In this document: piece by piece, positions 37,367 to 46,293 of the stretch
Layout: each line of letters begins with the position of its first letter
Numbering within the stretch: the stretch's first letter is position 1
NCBI GenBank assembly: GCA_964621525.1
Contig: CAZUMS010000023.1
Location: 9,272 to 73,271 of the forward strand
Length of the DNA: 64,000 nucleotides
Source of the DNA: CAZMGV01 sp964621525 [NCBI: uncultured bacterium]
GTDB taxonomy: Bacteria > JAGRBM01
Direction of reading: 5' to 3'
Position numbers and translations under genes: made by a program
The notes under the pieces: generated by a model
What the model was told of the DNA's origin: nothing
Database searches by the model: none
What the model saw: only the letters and a program-made list of their open reading frames with translations

Positions 37367-38314
37367 TCAGCGCACGACCTTGACGTCGTGCTTGTCCTCG
37401 GCGGCGATGACGAGGGCGTTTACGGCCATGTCTTCCAGACGGCCGACCTTCTTCAGCACGGCCAGATTGACGCCGATCTCGTAGGTCTTGGGCCACTCCA
37501 TCGGCAGGTCGCCCACGGGTGTACCGAGCAGAACCTTGCTTGCCATGACGGCGAGCTGGGCGCCGGCCGCGCGGCCCGACGGCGAGAGCGAGATGGCCGC
37601 CCCCGCGTTCACATGGACGGGATTGAAAGTATAGAGCGGCGTGTTCTCCCGGAGCGAGAACCGGAGGAGTTCGCGCAGGTTATCCACACGGAGCAGCATC
37701 GGGTCCTCGGGGATCCACAGGACGTCGATCTTTCCGGCAAGGCTCATGAGCGCCCGTTCGATGTCCTGATCGATATCGACCCTGAACTTGAGCAGCGACA
37801 CCCCCGCCGGCTGGGCCGCCTCTTCCATCCAGTTCACCTCGAATCCCGAGTTCGCCGGGTTATACACAACGCCGATGCGGCGCAGGCTGGGGTACATGCG
37901 CTTCAGGAGCTGAAGCTGGTCCTGCGCCCGGATCGTGTAGTTGATCCCACGCATCTTGGGCCCCCGAAGCTGGGTCGTCTGGTTGTCGACGGCATAGGTG
38001 AACAGGACCGGAGTGTCGGAAAGCAGTTCGCGGGCCACGAGCGCGGCACGGGTTCCCACCGCGATGGCCAGCTGGGGCTTCGACTTGTTCAGATCCTGAA
38101 GCTGTTTCTTGAGGGTCTCGCGATCGGAGGGCAGCTCGATCGTTTCCACCGGCCGGATCTGCTCCATCGAGGTCTTGAGCCCCTCGAGGACCGCCAGCAT
38201 CTGCGAATCGGGGTCAGAGAACAGCACCCTGATCGAATCGTCGGCGCGTACGGGAGCGGCAGCCAGCACGGCAGCCAGCAGCAGCGCGGCACGGATCCGG
38301 ATACCGGTTCTCAT
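37367..38314 (-). CDS. ABC transporter substrate-binding protein (ABC_sub_bind family)
   Basis: 315 residues. Signal peptide (RAALLLAAVLAAAPVRA). The mature protein follows the PF04392 two-lobe pattern: PQLAIAVGTRAALVARELLSDTPVLFTYAVDN, LLKRMYPSLRRIGVVYNPANSG and IDVLWIPEDPMLLRVDNL. Related proteins bind aromatic amino acids or other small ligands. No permease or ATPase is adjacent; instead it follows the pseudokinase gene by 5 bases on the same strand, so it may act in signalling with it rather than in transport (inference). Confidence 0.85.
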   Translation of the reverse strand: MRTGIRIRAALLLAAVLAAAPVRADDSIRVLFSDPDSQMLAVLEGLKTSMEQIRPVETIELPSDRETLKKQLQDLNKSKPQLAIAVGTRAALVARELLSDTPVLFTYAVDNQTTQLRGPKMRGINYTIRAQDQLQLLKRMYPSLRRIGVVYNPANSGFEVNWMEEAAQPAGVSLLKFRVDIDQDIERALMSLAGKIDVLWIPEDPMLLRVDNLRELLRFSLRENTPLYTFNPVHVNAGAAISLSPSGRAAGAQLAVMASKVLLGTPVGDLPMEWPKTYEIGVNLAVLKKVGRLEDMAVNALVIAAEDKHDVKVVR

Positions 38315-38319
38315 GGGAA

Positions 38320-40503
38320 CTACTTACAACAACGGAAGCCGATCTGCGAGTCTTTTGTTCCGGACTGGAAGTTCTCCCGGAACGCGCAACGGGTTGCCCA
38401 GTCGGGACGGGAATGAGAACCGCCCCGGACCACCTTGTCGGCGCTGCCTTCGGACCAGTTGGTGGAGGTCCACTCCCGGAGGTTTCCGGACATGTCGAAC
38501 ACGCCGAAGGAGTTCGTGCACTGGGTATATTTTCCCGACGGCGCCAGCGAACGGTCCTGGCCCGACTGGTCGCGTGTGTTGCACGTCTTGGCGTTGAACA
38601 GGTCGCCGTACGGATAACGGCTCTCCTTGGGTCCCTTGCACGCCTTTTCCCATTCGGCCTCGGAGCAGAGGCGCTTGCCCTGCCCCTCGCACATGGTCTT
38701 TGCCTCATTCCAGCTCACGTTGCCGCGGGGAGGCGACCCTTCGGTGTTGGGAGATTCGTAACGGTCGATGCAGAAGTCGGGAACCCCCGTGGGCGTCAGG
38801 ACTTTTTCCGCAAAATCACGGGCACTGTCGTCCGGCGAAGAACCCATTTTGAAGCTCCCGCCGGGCACAAAGGCCATTCCTGACGGACAGTTTCCGGACG
38901 AGGGCGGCGGCGACGAAGCAGCGACGGCCTTCGGCTTTTCGGCCTTGGGCTCGGGCTTCTTTTCCTCAACGGGTTTTTCAGCGGGCTTCGCTTCCGCCTT
39001 GGGCGTTTCCACAACCGGAGCAGCCTTGTGTTCCACCGGTTTTGCTTCCGCCTTGGGCTCCGGCTCCGTGATGGAGACGGGCGCCGCCGTTGCGGCCTTG
39101 GTTACTTCGGCGGCAGCCGGCTTTTCTGGCTCCGGTTGCTCTGCCGGCGGTTTCGGTACCTCGTCAGACGTCTCCGGCTTCGGAGCCATTGCGACCGGCT
39201 TGGACGATGCGGCCTCTTCACCGCCGCTAAAAGCGAAAAACAGTCCGGCCGCTGCGATCACGACAACAATGGCGACGATGATCCCGACCGGCGGACCTTT
39301 CTTGGCCGGAGGGGGCGACCAGGGCTCCGGAATCGGTTCTACCGCCGGTGCCGGAGCGGCCGCCGGAGGAACCGGTGCGGGTTTCGGCGGCGCGGGCTTT
39401 TGAGCCGGTTCAGGTACCGGTTCGGCCTTGGGGGGTGGAGGTGGGGGCGGCAACTCTTCCTTTACCGGCGTGGGAGCCGGGGGAGGAGGAGGAGGGGGCG
39501 GAGGAGGAGGCGCTGCTTCCACCGGTGCCGGTTTGGGCGGAGGCGGAGGCGGCGGTGGAGGTGGGGGCGGCTTCGCGGCAGCCTCTTTCTTCGCCCTCTC
39601 TTCCGCAGCCTCGTTCTCGATCGCCTTCTGGAGCCGCGAGAGCACTTCTGCCGGCGTCTTGGGTCGCTTGGCAGAATGCTCGGCAAGGCAATCGGCAATC
39701 AGGTCATCGGCCTCTTCCGGAAGTCCCTCGACCACGTCTGAGGGGCTGATTCCCGGTGCCGGCGTCTGGAGCGTGAGCATCTCGAACAGCACGGCCCCCA
39801 GACTGAAAATATCGTCGGCAGGGGACGGGTCGTCACCGTTCAGGAACTGGGGCGATACATAAGGCGTGCTCTTGTACCGGTCCGCCGCCGCCCGGCGCTT
39901 GGGACCCGGAACCAGAACGGCGAGGCCGAAATCGGTCAGCTTGAGACCTTCCGGCTGGATCAGGACGTTGCCCGGGGAGAGGGAAAGGTGCTGCACACCC
40001 TTCGAGTGGCCGAAGGAAAGCGCGGCAACAATCTGGGAAAGCATCGGCTCGATCTCGGCGAGCTTGAACGGGCGTCGCTCGGTGGTCCGCACGGAAAGAA
40101 GACGCCGGAGCGAGAGCCCGCCGATGAACTCCATCGTGAGGTAGGCCGTGTTGCCGTCGATGTCGGCTTCGTAGATCTTCACGCAGCCGGGGTGCAGCAC
40201 CTCACGGCTCTTGCGCACGCCAGCCTTGAACTGCTTGCGTGATGCGTCGTCAGTCACCAGTTCGGGGTGAATGACCCGGAGAGCGACCGTCACATCGACT
40301 TCACGGTCCTGCGCCCGGTAGACCCGTCCCACGGCCCCTTCGCCGATATCCGCCCGGATCTCGTACCGGCCGCCGATCACGTCTCCGGACTTGATCGCCG
40401 CCCCGCCGGGGGCTCCCGGCGCAGTCGCCTGTTCCGCGCCGCAGGTTTCGCAGACGGGCGCGTTGTCCGGAATCGAATCTCCGCAGTTCCAGCAGCTCTT
40501 CAA
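38320..40503 (-). CDS. Membrane pseudokinase with zinc ribbon and FGE-sulfatase (SUMF1-like) domain
   Basis: 727 residues from TTG 40503 (GAGGAA 8 bases upstream, start MKSCWNCGD typical of zinc-ribbon proteins); the frame also opens at ATG 40560. Order: zinc ribbon (CWNC/CETC, 4-22), Ser/Thr-kinase fold (45-290), proline-rich linker with runs of up to 12 prolines (about 320-400), one transmembrane helix (IIVAIVVVIAAAGLFFAF), a Lys/Pro/Glu linker, and a C-terminal FGE-sulfatase domain (VPGGSFKMGSSPDD to IGFRCCK). The kinase has a G-loop (GEGAVG) and DFG, but the VAIK lysine is arginine (R76) and HRD is HLS (H172-S174), so catalysis is unlikely. The FGE domain lacks the paired catalytic cysteines of true FGE. 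Confidence 0.9.
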   Translation of the reverse strand: MKSCWNCGDSIPDNAPVCETCGAEQATAPGAPGGAAIKSGDVIGGRYEIRADIGEGAVGRVYRAQDREVDVTVALRVIHPELVTDDASRKQFKAGVRKSREVLHPGCVKIYEADIDGNTAYLTMEFIGGLSLRRLLSVRTTERRPFKLAEIEPMLSQIVAALSFGHSKGVQHLSLSPGNVLIQPEGLKLTDFGLAVLVPGPKRRAAADRYKSTPYVSPQFLNGDDPSPADDIFSLGAVLFEMLTLQTPAPGISPSDVVEGLPEEADDLIADCLAEHSAKRPKTPAEVLSRLQKAIENEAAEERAKKEAAAKPPPPPPPPPPPPKPAPVEAAPPPPPPPPPPPAPTPVKEELPPPPPPPKAEPVPEPAQKPAPPKPAPVPPAAAPAPAVEPIPEPWSPPPAKKGPPVGIIVAIVVVIAAAGLFFAFSGGEEAASSKPVAMAPKPETSDEVPKPPAEQPEPEKPAAAEVTKAATAAPVSITEPEPKAEAKPVEHKAAPVVETPKAEAKPAEKPVEEKKPEPKAEKPKAVAASSPPPSSGNCPSGMAFVPGGSFKMGSSPDDSARDFAEKVLTPTGVPDFCIDRYESPNTEGSPPRGNVSWNEAKTMCEGQGKRLCSEAEWEKACKGPKESRYPYGDLFNAKTCNTRDQSGQDRSLAPSGKYTQCTNSFGVFDMSGNLREWTSTNWSEGSADKVVRGGSHSRPDWATRCAFRENFQSGTKDSQIGFRCCK

Positions 40504-40645
40504 CCAGAGTTCCTCGCTTCGGTCCGGTGACACGCGCGCCGCAGGCTGCCACTGTCGCATGGGCAGGCCGGCGGCGGAATTCGGGTCGGCGTGTTTGGGT
40601 AAAGTCTATGTGCTGCGGGAGGCCGGTTTCAAGAGACGGAAAGCC

Positions 40646-41389
40646 TCAATTCACCCATCCGCCCGGCGGCGAGCCCTCGTCATCGCGCACGGCCCTGAGG
40701 CCCTGTTTCTTCCTGAGCCGGTTCAGCTTCCACCGGTAGTACCGCTCACGGAGCCCGAGCCCCGGCAGCCGCCCCCGTCCCCGGGACCAGTACCAGGCGA
40801 CCGGTGCGCCGCCCAGTACGTACAGCACCCCGGCCAGCGAGAACCCCTGCTCGATTTCCGAGAATACAACGATGACCACTACGATGGCGACGAGCCATTT
40901 CACCTTGAGAGGCACGACAAAGAATGCCAGCACTTCCTGCTCGGGCTCCCGGAATCCCCACAGGATCAGGAGGTTCGTAATCAGCCCGCCCGCGCCCGCA
41001 TAGATCGAACCGCCGAGCGTCACCGCTGCCAGAGAACCGAGCCCTCCGGCGGATAGCGCCGACAGCAGAAGAAACCGGGCGTACTTTTGGGAGCCGTCGA
41101 TGCGCTCCTGCTGGGTTCCAAAAGCCCACAGCATGTAGCCATACAGCAGGACCGAAATGATGCTCGTGTGGACGACCGGATAGGTCACGAGCCGCCAGAC
41201 CTGGAAATGCCGAACCACGAGGCCGGGGTCCAGCAGCAGAAGCCCGGCGATGGGCCGGAACGCGAGAGTCGCCAGATAAACGGCGGCAATCGCCACGAGC
41301 AGGATCTTCGTGACGCCCGGAATGGAGTTCCAGCCCGGAGGGCCTCCGAACCGGTACTGAACGCGCTGGTATCCGCCCCGTGGTGACAT
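40646..41389 (-). CDS. Rhomboid-like membrane protein lacking catalytic residues
   Basis: 247 residues with six transmembrane helices. VWRLVTYPVVHTSIISVLLYGYMLWAFG is typical rhomboid TM1-TM2 sequence. The position of the GxSG active-site serine reads GAGG (YAGAGGLITN), and the helix that should supply the catalytic histidine (AHLGG) reads LAGVLYVLGG. Both catalytic residues are therefore missing, as in derlins and iRhoms. The C-terminus is a basic cytoplasmic tail. Role may be chaperone or scaffold. It lies next to the pseudokinase gene, same strand, 142 bases apart. Confidence 0.82.
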   Translation of the reverse strand: MSPRGGYQRVQYRFGGPPGWNSIPGVTKILLVAIAAVYLATLAFRPIAGLLLLDPGLVVRHFQVWRLVTYPVVHTSIISVLLYGYMLWAFGTQQERIDGSQKYARFLLLSALSAGGLGSLAAVTLGGSIYAGAGGLITNLLILWGFREPEQEVLAFFVVPLKVKWLVAIVVVIVVFSEIEQGFSLAGVLYVLGGAPVAWYWSRGRGRLPGLGLRERYYRWKLNRLRKKQGLRAVRDDEGSPPGGWVN

Positions 41390-41439
41390 GCTGGATGGAT
41401 ATATAGCGGGGGAAACGCCCCGCGGAAACCCTTACCGGT

Positions 41440-41916
41440 TCATCCGGCGAGCCGCCGAATCCACTCGTTCCAGTCCGGGTACCGGCCAGCCAGTTCCCCG
41501 GCATCACCAATCTCGAAATCCCGCAGGTCGAAACCCGGCGCCATGGTGGCGCCGAGCAGGGCGAAACCCTGCGGTCCGTCCGGCTTCAGCCTCGCCCCCT
41601 GCCAGACCCCGCCGGGAACCACCGACTGGGGCCGCTCTCCCGCAGCCAGGCCCGTGCCGAGAATGACAACCTCTCCGGCCCCATCCGGGCGGAGCCGGAT
41701 CTGTTCTACCGGATCGCCGAGGTAGAAGTGGAACACCTCATCGTAAACCAGCCGGCGCAAGCGGGAGCAGGTCTCCGGCGTCAGCAGATAGTAGATGGCG
41801 GTAGAGACGTTGCGACCGGCCACCACCCTTCCCGCCCGGAAGGTCTCCCGGAAATATCCGCCCTCGAATTCGAGCGGCTCCAGGTCCAGCATCCTGATGA
41901 TCTCTTGAGCTTTCAT
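41440..41916 (-). CDS. Cupin DUF985 family protein
   Basis: 158 residues, single-domain cupin. LDLEPLEFEGGYFRETFR, STAIYYLLTPETCSRLRRL, DEVFHFYLGDPVEQI, VVPGGVWQGARL and GFALLGATMAPGFDLRDFE are the DUF985 pattern. Biochemical function of the family is not settled. The histidine of DEVFHFY is a possible metal ligand. Divergent from the small gene at 41964. Confidence 0.93.
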   Translation of the reverse strand: MKAQEIIRMLDLEPLEFEGGYFRETFRAGRVVAGRNVSTAIYYLLTPETCSRLRRLVYDEVFHFYLGDPVEQIRLRPDGAGEVVILGTGLAAGERPQSVVPGGVWQGARLKPDGPQGFALLGATMAPGFDLRDFEIGDAGELAGRYPDWNEWIRRLAG

Positions 41917-41963
41917 GCCCGCTACGATAGCGGTTTGAGACGCCTGCGGGGAGTAACAGAAGC

Positions 41964-42221
41964 ATGCCGACCCTCACCTTCCAGAACCGTTCGATCGATC
42001 TCGCCGACGCGGATCTCGCCACCGTGAAAGAGGCCCTGGACGCCTTCGTGCGCGGCGTTTCCATGGACACCTACCTGTCGAAGGTCCCGCCTGCCGTCTC
42101 CGAATTCGTGAACCAGACGGTGAAGGACCTCTCCATGCAGGCTTTCGGCGGCGGCAGCCCTGCCGGTTACACCCACCGCTGGCGCGGTGCCGTGAAAGAT
42201 TTCCTCCAGACGCTCGGGTGA
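41964..42221 (+). CDS. Hypothetical small protein
   Basis: 85 residues, family not recognised. Mostly helical and soluble (ADLATVKEALDAFVRGVSMDTYLSKVPPAV), no signal or membrane segment. GGAGTAA upstream of ATG 41964 supports the start. It lies upstream of the formate dehydrogenase operon in the same direction, 102 bases before it, but separated by the TGATCCCGATCA element, so it probably has its own promoter. Confidence 0.65.
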   Translation: MPTLTFQNRSIDLADADLATVKEALDAFVRGVSMDTYLSKVPPAVSEFVNQTVKDLSMQAFGGGSPAGYTHRWRGAVKDFLQTLG

Positions 42222-42261
42222 ACAGGGCCCGCTCCTGTCATCACATCGTAACGAGGCGGCT

Positions 42262-42275
42262 ATGATCCCGATCAT
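42262..42275 (+). promoter_or_regulatory. CRP/FNR-family operator candidate upstream of fdh operon
   Basis: ATGAT-CCCG-ATCAT, a perfect dyad apart from the spacer, differing from the FNR consensus (TTGAT-N4-ATCAA) only at the two outermost symmetrical positions within the half-sites. It lies 48 bases upstream of the GTG start of fdhA. The core TGATC-NN-GATCA recurs at 49298-49309. Confidence 0.6.
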
Positions 42276-42323
42276 GGACCCCTGAGAGCGACGGGATAGC
42301 CTTGATGCTGGAGCGTTCATCCG

Positions 42324-44426
42324 GTGTCAGGAACAGAGGTCATCGAGCGGGTCGTCCGGACCGTCTGCCCCTATTGCGGGGTGGGCTGCGGCATGGGGCT
42401 CCGTGTGGCGGACGGCAGGGTCGTCGGGGTGGAGCCGGTGGCAGCCCACCCCGTGAGCCGTGGCGAGCTGTGTACAAAGGGCTGGAGTGCCGCCTTCGGC
42501 GTCGATACCGGCGACCGGATTCTCCATCCGCTGATTAAGGATCACGGAAAATTCCGCCGCGCCTCCTGGAATGAAGCCCTGGACTACATCGCCGGGAGTT
42601 TCCGGGAGGCGGTCCAGATCAGCGGCCCCGGCTCGGTGGGCGTCGTGAGCTGCGCCCGGGCCACCAACGAGGATAACTACGCGGCCCAGAAATTCGCCCG
42701 CGCCGTCCTCCATACGAACAACATCGATCACTGCGCCCGGATCTGCCACAGCCCGTCGGTGGCGGGGCTCCGCCAGACGCTCGGCTCCGGGGCCATGACG
42801 AACTCCATCGGCGAAATTGCCGACGCGGACCTCCTGGTCGTCTGGGGAAGCGATACTACCGAGAATCACAGCATCATCGGCAGTCACCTGATCCGCCGCA
42901 AGGTTGCCGGAGCAAAGCTCCTCGTCGTCGATCCGCGGACGACCAGGCTTGCACACCTTGCCGATCTTCACCTGCCCGTACGGCTCGGGACGAATATTGC
43001 GCTGGTGAACGGACTCCTGAACGTCATTTTCTCGAACGGCTGGGAAAACAGGGAATTCTTGGACGCCCGGTGCGAGAACCCGGATGCTCTCCGGAAGAAG
43101 GCTTACGAATATCCGCTGGAGAAAACCGCCCGGATCACCGGCGTTCCCGAAGCGAAGATCGTCGAAGCAGCCCGGCTCATTTCCCACGCACAGGCGGCGT
43201 TCCTCTGCTACGGTATGGGGATTACCCAGCACACGACCGGCACGAACAACGTCATCGCCATCTCGGACCTCGTGCTCGCCACCGGCCAGATCGGCCGCCG
43301 GGGAGCAGGCGTAAACCCCCTCCGTGGACAGAATAATGTGCAGGGCGCGTGCGACATGGGCGCGCTCCCGAACGTCTATCCCGGTTATCAGGATGCGCTC
43401 GACCCCAGGACGCAGGATAAATTCTCGGCAGCCTGGGAAGTCCCGATCCCGAAAGCCGCCGGCATGACCTCGCTCGGCATGACTGGCGCCGCGCTGGATG
43501 GCCATTTCAAGTGCATGATCATCATGGGCGAGGATCCAGTTGTGACCGATCCGGATCAGAACCATGTTCGAAGGGCACTCCGGGCCCTGGATCTTCTGGT
43601 GGTCTTCGAGCTGACACTCACGGAAACGGCGAAGGAAGCGGACGTCGTACTCCCTGCCGCTTCGTTTGCCGAGAAGGACGGCACTTTCACCAGCTGCGAG
43701 CGCCGGGTGCAGAGGGTCCGTCAGGCGGTGCCGCCCCCCGGCGAGTGCCGTCCGGACTGGATGATCCTCGGCGACCTGGCGCGGCGGCTCGGCTACGAGG
43801 GGATGAACTGGACATCGGCGGAAGAAGTGTTCGCCGAAATGGCCTCTCTCTCGCCAATTCACTCGGCCATGACCTTCGCCAAATTGTCGGCGCGGGACGG
43901 ACTCCAGTGGCCCTGCAACGAAGCGAACCCGGACGGGCTCGGTCTCCTGCATCAGAAGTCCTTTCCAACCGCCTCCGGCAAGGCCCGGCCGCTACCTGTC
44001 GATCACCAAGGACCTGCCGAGGTGCCGGACGACGAGTACCCCTACTTCTTCACGACGAACCGCCTGCACTTCCACTATGGTTGCGGTTCCATGACCCGGA
44101 AATCGCCGCTGCTCGAACGGGAAACCCCGGACGGACTCCTGTTCATCAATCCGTCGGATGCCGCACGCCTTAAACTCAAGGACCACTCTCCGGTCCGGGT
44201 CAGCTCCCGGCGCGGCTGGGTCGAAACCCGGGCGATCCTTACCGGCGACGTTCCCGCCGGGACCGTCGCCATGCCGTACCACTTCAAGGAAGCACCCTCG
44301 AACCAGGTGACAAACAATGCGCAGGACCCGGTGACGAAAATGCCAGAGCTGAAGGTTTGCGCCGTAAAGATCGAGCCGCTCCCGCCCGGTACCGCACCAA
44401 GGGACTTCACCGGGGTGCTGCCATGA
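42324..44426 (+). CDS. fdhA: Formate dehydrogenase catalytic subunit (Mo/W-bis-MGD, cysteine type)
   Basis: 700-residue molybdopterin oxidoreductase oxidising formate to CO2 (possibly reversibly). The 4Fe-4S ligands are C15, C18, C22 and C50 (CPYCGVGC ... ELCTKG). The active-site motif HCARICHSPSVAGL places cysteine 141 where seleno-enzymes have selenocysteine, followed by the catalytic histidine 142. Later blocks (GMGITQHTTGTNNV, GRRGAGVNPLRGQNNVQGACDMG, IMGEDP) match FdhA/FdhF. It lacks the long N-terminal ferredoxin domains of NAD-linked FdhA, so electrons must leave through the next two subunits. Start GTG 42324 with GGAG upstream. Overlaps the next gene by 4 bases. Confidence 0.95.
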   Translation: MSGTEVIERVVRTVCPYCGVGCGMGLRVADGRVVGVEPVAAHPVSRGELCTKGWSAAFGVDTGDRILHPLIKDHGKFRRASWNEALDYIAGSFREAVQISGPGSVGVVSCARATNEDNYAAQKFARAVLHTNNIDHCARICHSPSVAGLRQTLGSGAMTNSIGEIADADLLVVWGSDTTENHSIIGSHLIRRKVAGAKLLVVDPRTTRLAHLADLHLPVRLGTNIALVNGLLNVIFSNGWENREFLDARCENPDALRKKAYEYPLEKTARITGVPEAKIVEAARLISHAQAAFLCYGMGITQHTTGTNNVIAISDLVLATGQIGRRGAGVNPLRGQNNVQGACDMGALPNVYPGYQDALDPRTQDKFSAAWEVPIPKAAGMTSLGMTGAALDGHFKCMIIMGEDPVVTDPDQNHVRRALRALDLLVVFELTLTETAKEADVVLPAASFAEKDGTFTSCERRVQRVRQAVPPPGECRPDWMILGDLARRLGYEGMNWTSAEEVFAEMASLSPIHSAMTFAKLSARDGLQWPCNEANPDGLGLLHQKSFPTASGKARPLPVDHQGPAEVPDDEYPYFFTTNRLHFHYGCGSMTRKSPLLERETPDGLLFINPSDAARLKLKDHSPVRVSSRRGWVETRAILTGDVPAGTVAMPYHFKEAPSNQVTNNAQDPVTKMPELKVCAVKIEPLPPGTAPRDFTGVLP

Positions 44427-45448
44427 AGGCCTGGTATCTCGATTCCCCGCAGCACATCCGGGACCACCTGAAGGCTCGCCGCCGGGTTTTTGAACCCCGC
44501 CGGGACGGCACCGGTGCGGTTCACTGGCTGGAAGCCGGTGACGCCCCGTTCGACTCCGGACTCCCGCTTGCTCAGTATTCTCCCAAACAGTTCTTTTTCG
44601 CCGAGCGGGAAAAGCTCTTCGCCTTCGATGGCACCGAATTCCGGGAAACGATTCCGGAAGTCCGGCCCGCCGCACTCTTCGGGGTGAAGGCCTGCGATCT
44701 CGTCGCCATCGCTTACCAGGACCACTTTTTCCGGGAAGATCCCTATTACCAGGAACGCCGCCGCCATACCCTGCTCGTCGGCATCGACTGTCTTTCGCCC
44801 TGCGAGCGGGGCTTCTGTCCCACGGTCGATGCGGGGCCGTTTGTCCGGGAAGGCACTGCAGATCTTTCCCTTCACCCGCCCGCATCCGGCCGGAACACCT
44901 GGCTGCTGATAGCGAATACGATGCACGGGGCGGATGCCGTGAACGGCCTCGGCCTGAAACCCGCCGAAGAAGCAGTCATTCGCCAACGGACAGAAGCCGA
45001 AGCGGAAGTTGTACGACTGTTCCCTGACGCCTCGCACATTACCGAAGGCGTGAAGAAACTGAACGGCGGCCGCGTCACGCCGGAGCTCTGGGACAGGCTG
45101 GGAGTCCAGTGCTTCGCCTGTTCGGGCTGCACGAACCTGTGCCCCACCTGCTCCTGCTTCGCAACCTATGACCGGCCGGTTGAAAGTCCGGGCAGTTCAG
45201 GAGCATTTGAACGCGAGCGGTGCTGGGACTCGTGCCTCTACGAAGGATTCCAGAAGGAAGCCAGCGGCCACCACCCTCAACCCACGCCCGGTCAGCGGGT
45301 GTTCCGCTACTGGTACCACAAATTTTCGGACGACTACTTGCCGGAGTTCGGCCGGCACGGCTGCGTGGGATGCGGCCGGTGCGAGCAGACCTGCCTCGGC
45401 GTGATTGGCGTGCACTCCATCATGAAAAGGATCGTGGCGGGCTCATGA
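44423..45448 (+). CDS. 4Fe-4S electron-transfer subunit, sulfhydrogenase beta / AsrA-like
   Basis: 341 residues. The N-terminal half matches the AsrA/HydB (sulfhydrogenase beta) pattern: KQFFFAEREKLFAFDG, LFGVKACDLVAIAYQD, VGIDCLSPCERGFC. Two ferredoxin-type clusters are near the C-terminus: CFACSGCTNLCPTCSC and CVGCGRCEQTC. It likely relays electrons between FdhA and the flavin subunit encoded next. Start ATG 44423 overlaps the fdhA stop (ATGA); the stop overlaps the next gene in the same way. Confidence 0.9.
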   Translation: MKAWYLDSPQHIRDHLKARRRVFEPRRDGTGAVHWLEAGDAPFDSGLPLAQYSPKQFFFAEREKLFAFDGTEFRETIPEVRPAALFGVKACDLVAIAYQDHFFREDPYYQERRRHTLLVGIDCLSPCERGFCPTVDAGPFVREGTADLSLHPPASGRNTWLLIANTMHGADAVNGLGLKPAEEAVIRQRTEAEAEVVRLFPDASHITEGVKKLNGGRVTPELWDRLGVQCFACSGCTNLCPTCSCFATYDRPVESPGSSGAFERERCWDSCLYEGFQKEASGHHPQPTPGQRVFRYWYHKFSDDYLPEFGRHGCVGCGRCEQTCLGVIGVHSIMKRIVAGS

Positions 45449-46293
45449 ACGGACTTCTCACTCCCCATGCAGTCCGCCTCGTCTCTGTCTACGACGATGG
45501 CGAGGACGCACGGCACTTCACCTTCGAGCCCGTGAAACAGGGGCCTGCAATTCCGGCGGAACCGGGACAATTTTTCATGCTCACCCTGCCGGGAAAAGGC
45601 GAAGCGCCGTTCACCTATACGAGCACGCCGGACTCCGGCGGCCGTTTCGGCGCAGTCGTTCGCCGGGTGGGCCTGCTCACGCGGGAGCTTTTTGGGCTCA
45701 AGGCCGGCGCCGTTCTCGGCTGCCGGGGGCCTTACGGGCACGGCTGGCCAATGGAAGATATCCGCGGTCAACGGGTGCTGGTCGTGTCGGGAGGCTGCGG
45801 GCTCGCGCCACTGGCCGGAGCGGTTTCCCGCCTCGCCAAGGACGGAACGCCCGTAGCCGTGATCTATGGAGCCCGGACTCCTGCTTCGCAGGTACTTGCG
45901 CGGGAGCGGGCCTCGTGGGCGGACCGAATCCCGCTGTTTGAAACCTTCGATTCACCCGTACCGGGGAAAACCCGTATCGGCACGCCGCTCATTGCCGTCG
46001 AGGAAGCGGTGGCGGCTCTCGGCGGCGAGCCCGGCGCAGTGCTCACCTGCGGCCCCGAGGCCATGATGGACCCGGTGGCCGAGGCCATGGTCAGGCGGGG
46101 CGTCCCCGCCGGCCGGATCTGGCTGTCGCTCGAACGGCGTATGCACTGCGGTGTCGGCCTGTGCGGGCACTGCTACGTGGCCCAGACCTATGCCTGCAAA
46201 CAGGGTCCCACCTACCGGTGGGATGAACTTCAGATGCTGAGGGAACGGGCTCCGGCCTGGCCTTCGCACCTGAGAGAGGTACGGCACTGCTGA
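45445..46293 (+). CDS. FAD/NAD(P)-binding subunit, sulfhydrogenase gamma / AsrB-like
   Basis: 282 residues of the ferredoxin-NAD(P)+ reductase fold. FAD site: PGQFFMLTLPGKGEAPFTYTST. NAD(P) site: LVVSGGCGLAPLAGAVS and the TCGPEAMMDPVAEAM helix. C-terminal 2Fe-2S motif: CGVGLCGHCYV plus a later cysteine, as in AsrB, HydG and PyrK. It should exchange electrons with NAD(P)H, making the complex a formate:NAD(P)+ oxidoreductase (inference from family roles). Start ATG 45445 overlaps the previous stop by 4 bases; the stop overlaps the focA start by 1 base. Confidence 0.9.
   Translation: MNGLLTPHAVRLVSVYDDGEDARHFTFEPVKQGPAIPAEPGQFFMLTLPGKGEAPFTYTSTPDSGGRFGAVVRRVGLLTRELFGLKAGAVLGCRGPYGHGWPMEDIRGQRVLVVSGGCGLAPLAGAVSRLAKDGTPVAVIYGARTPASQVLARERASWADRIPLFETFDSPVPGKTRIGTPLIAVEEAVAALGGEPGAVLTCGPEAMMDPVAEAMVRRGVPAGRIWLSLERRMHCGVGLCGHCYVAQTYACKQGPTYRWDELQMLRERAPAWPSHLREVRHC

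Noticed and set aside
42735-42760. Selenocysteine-type formate dehydrogenase
   Set aside because: The active-site codon after HCARI is TGC (cysteine), not TGA, and the frame is open throughout.
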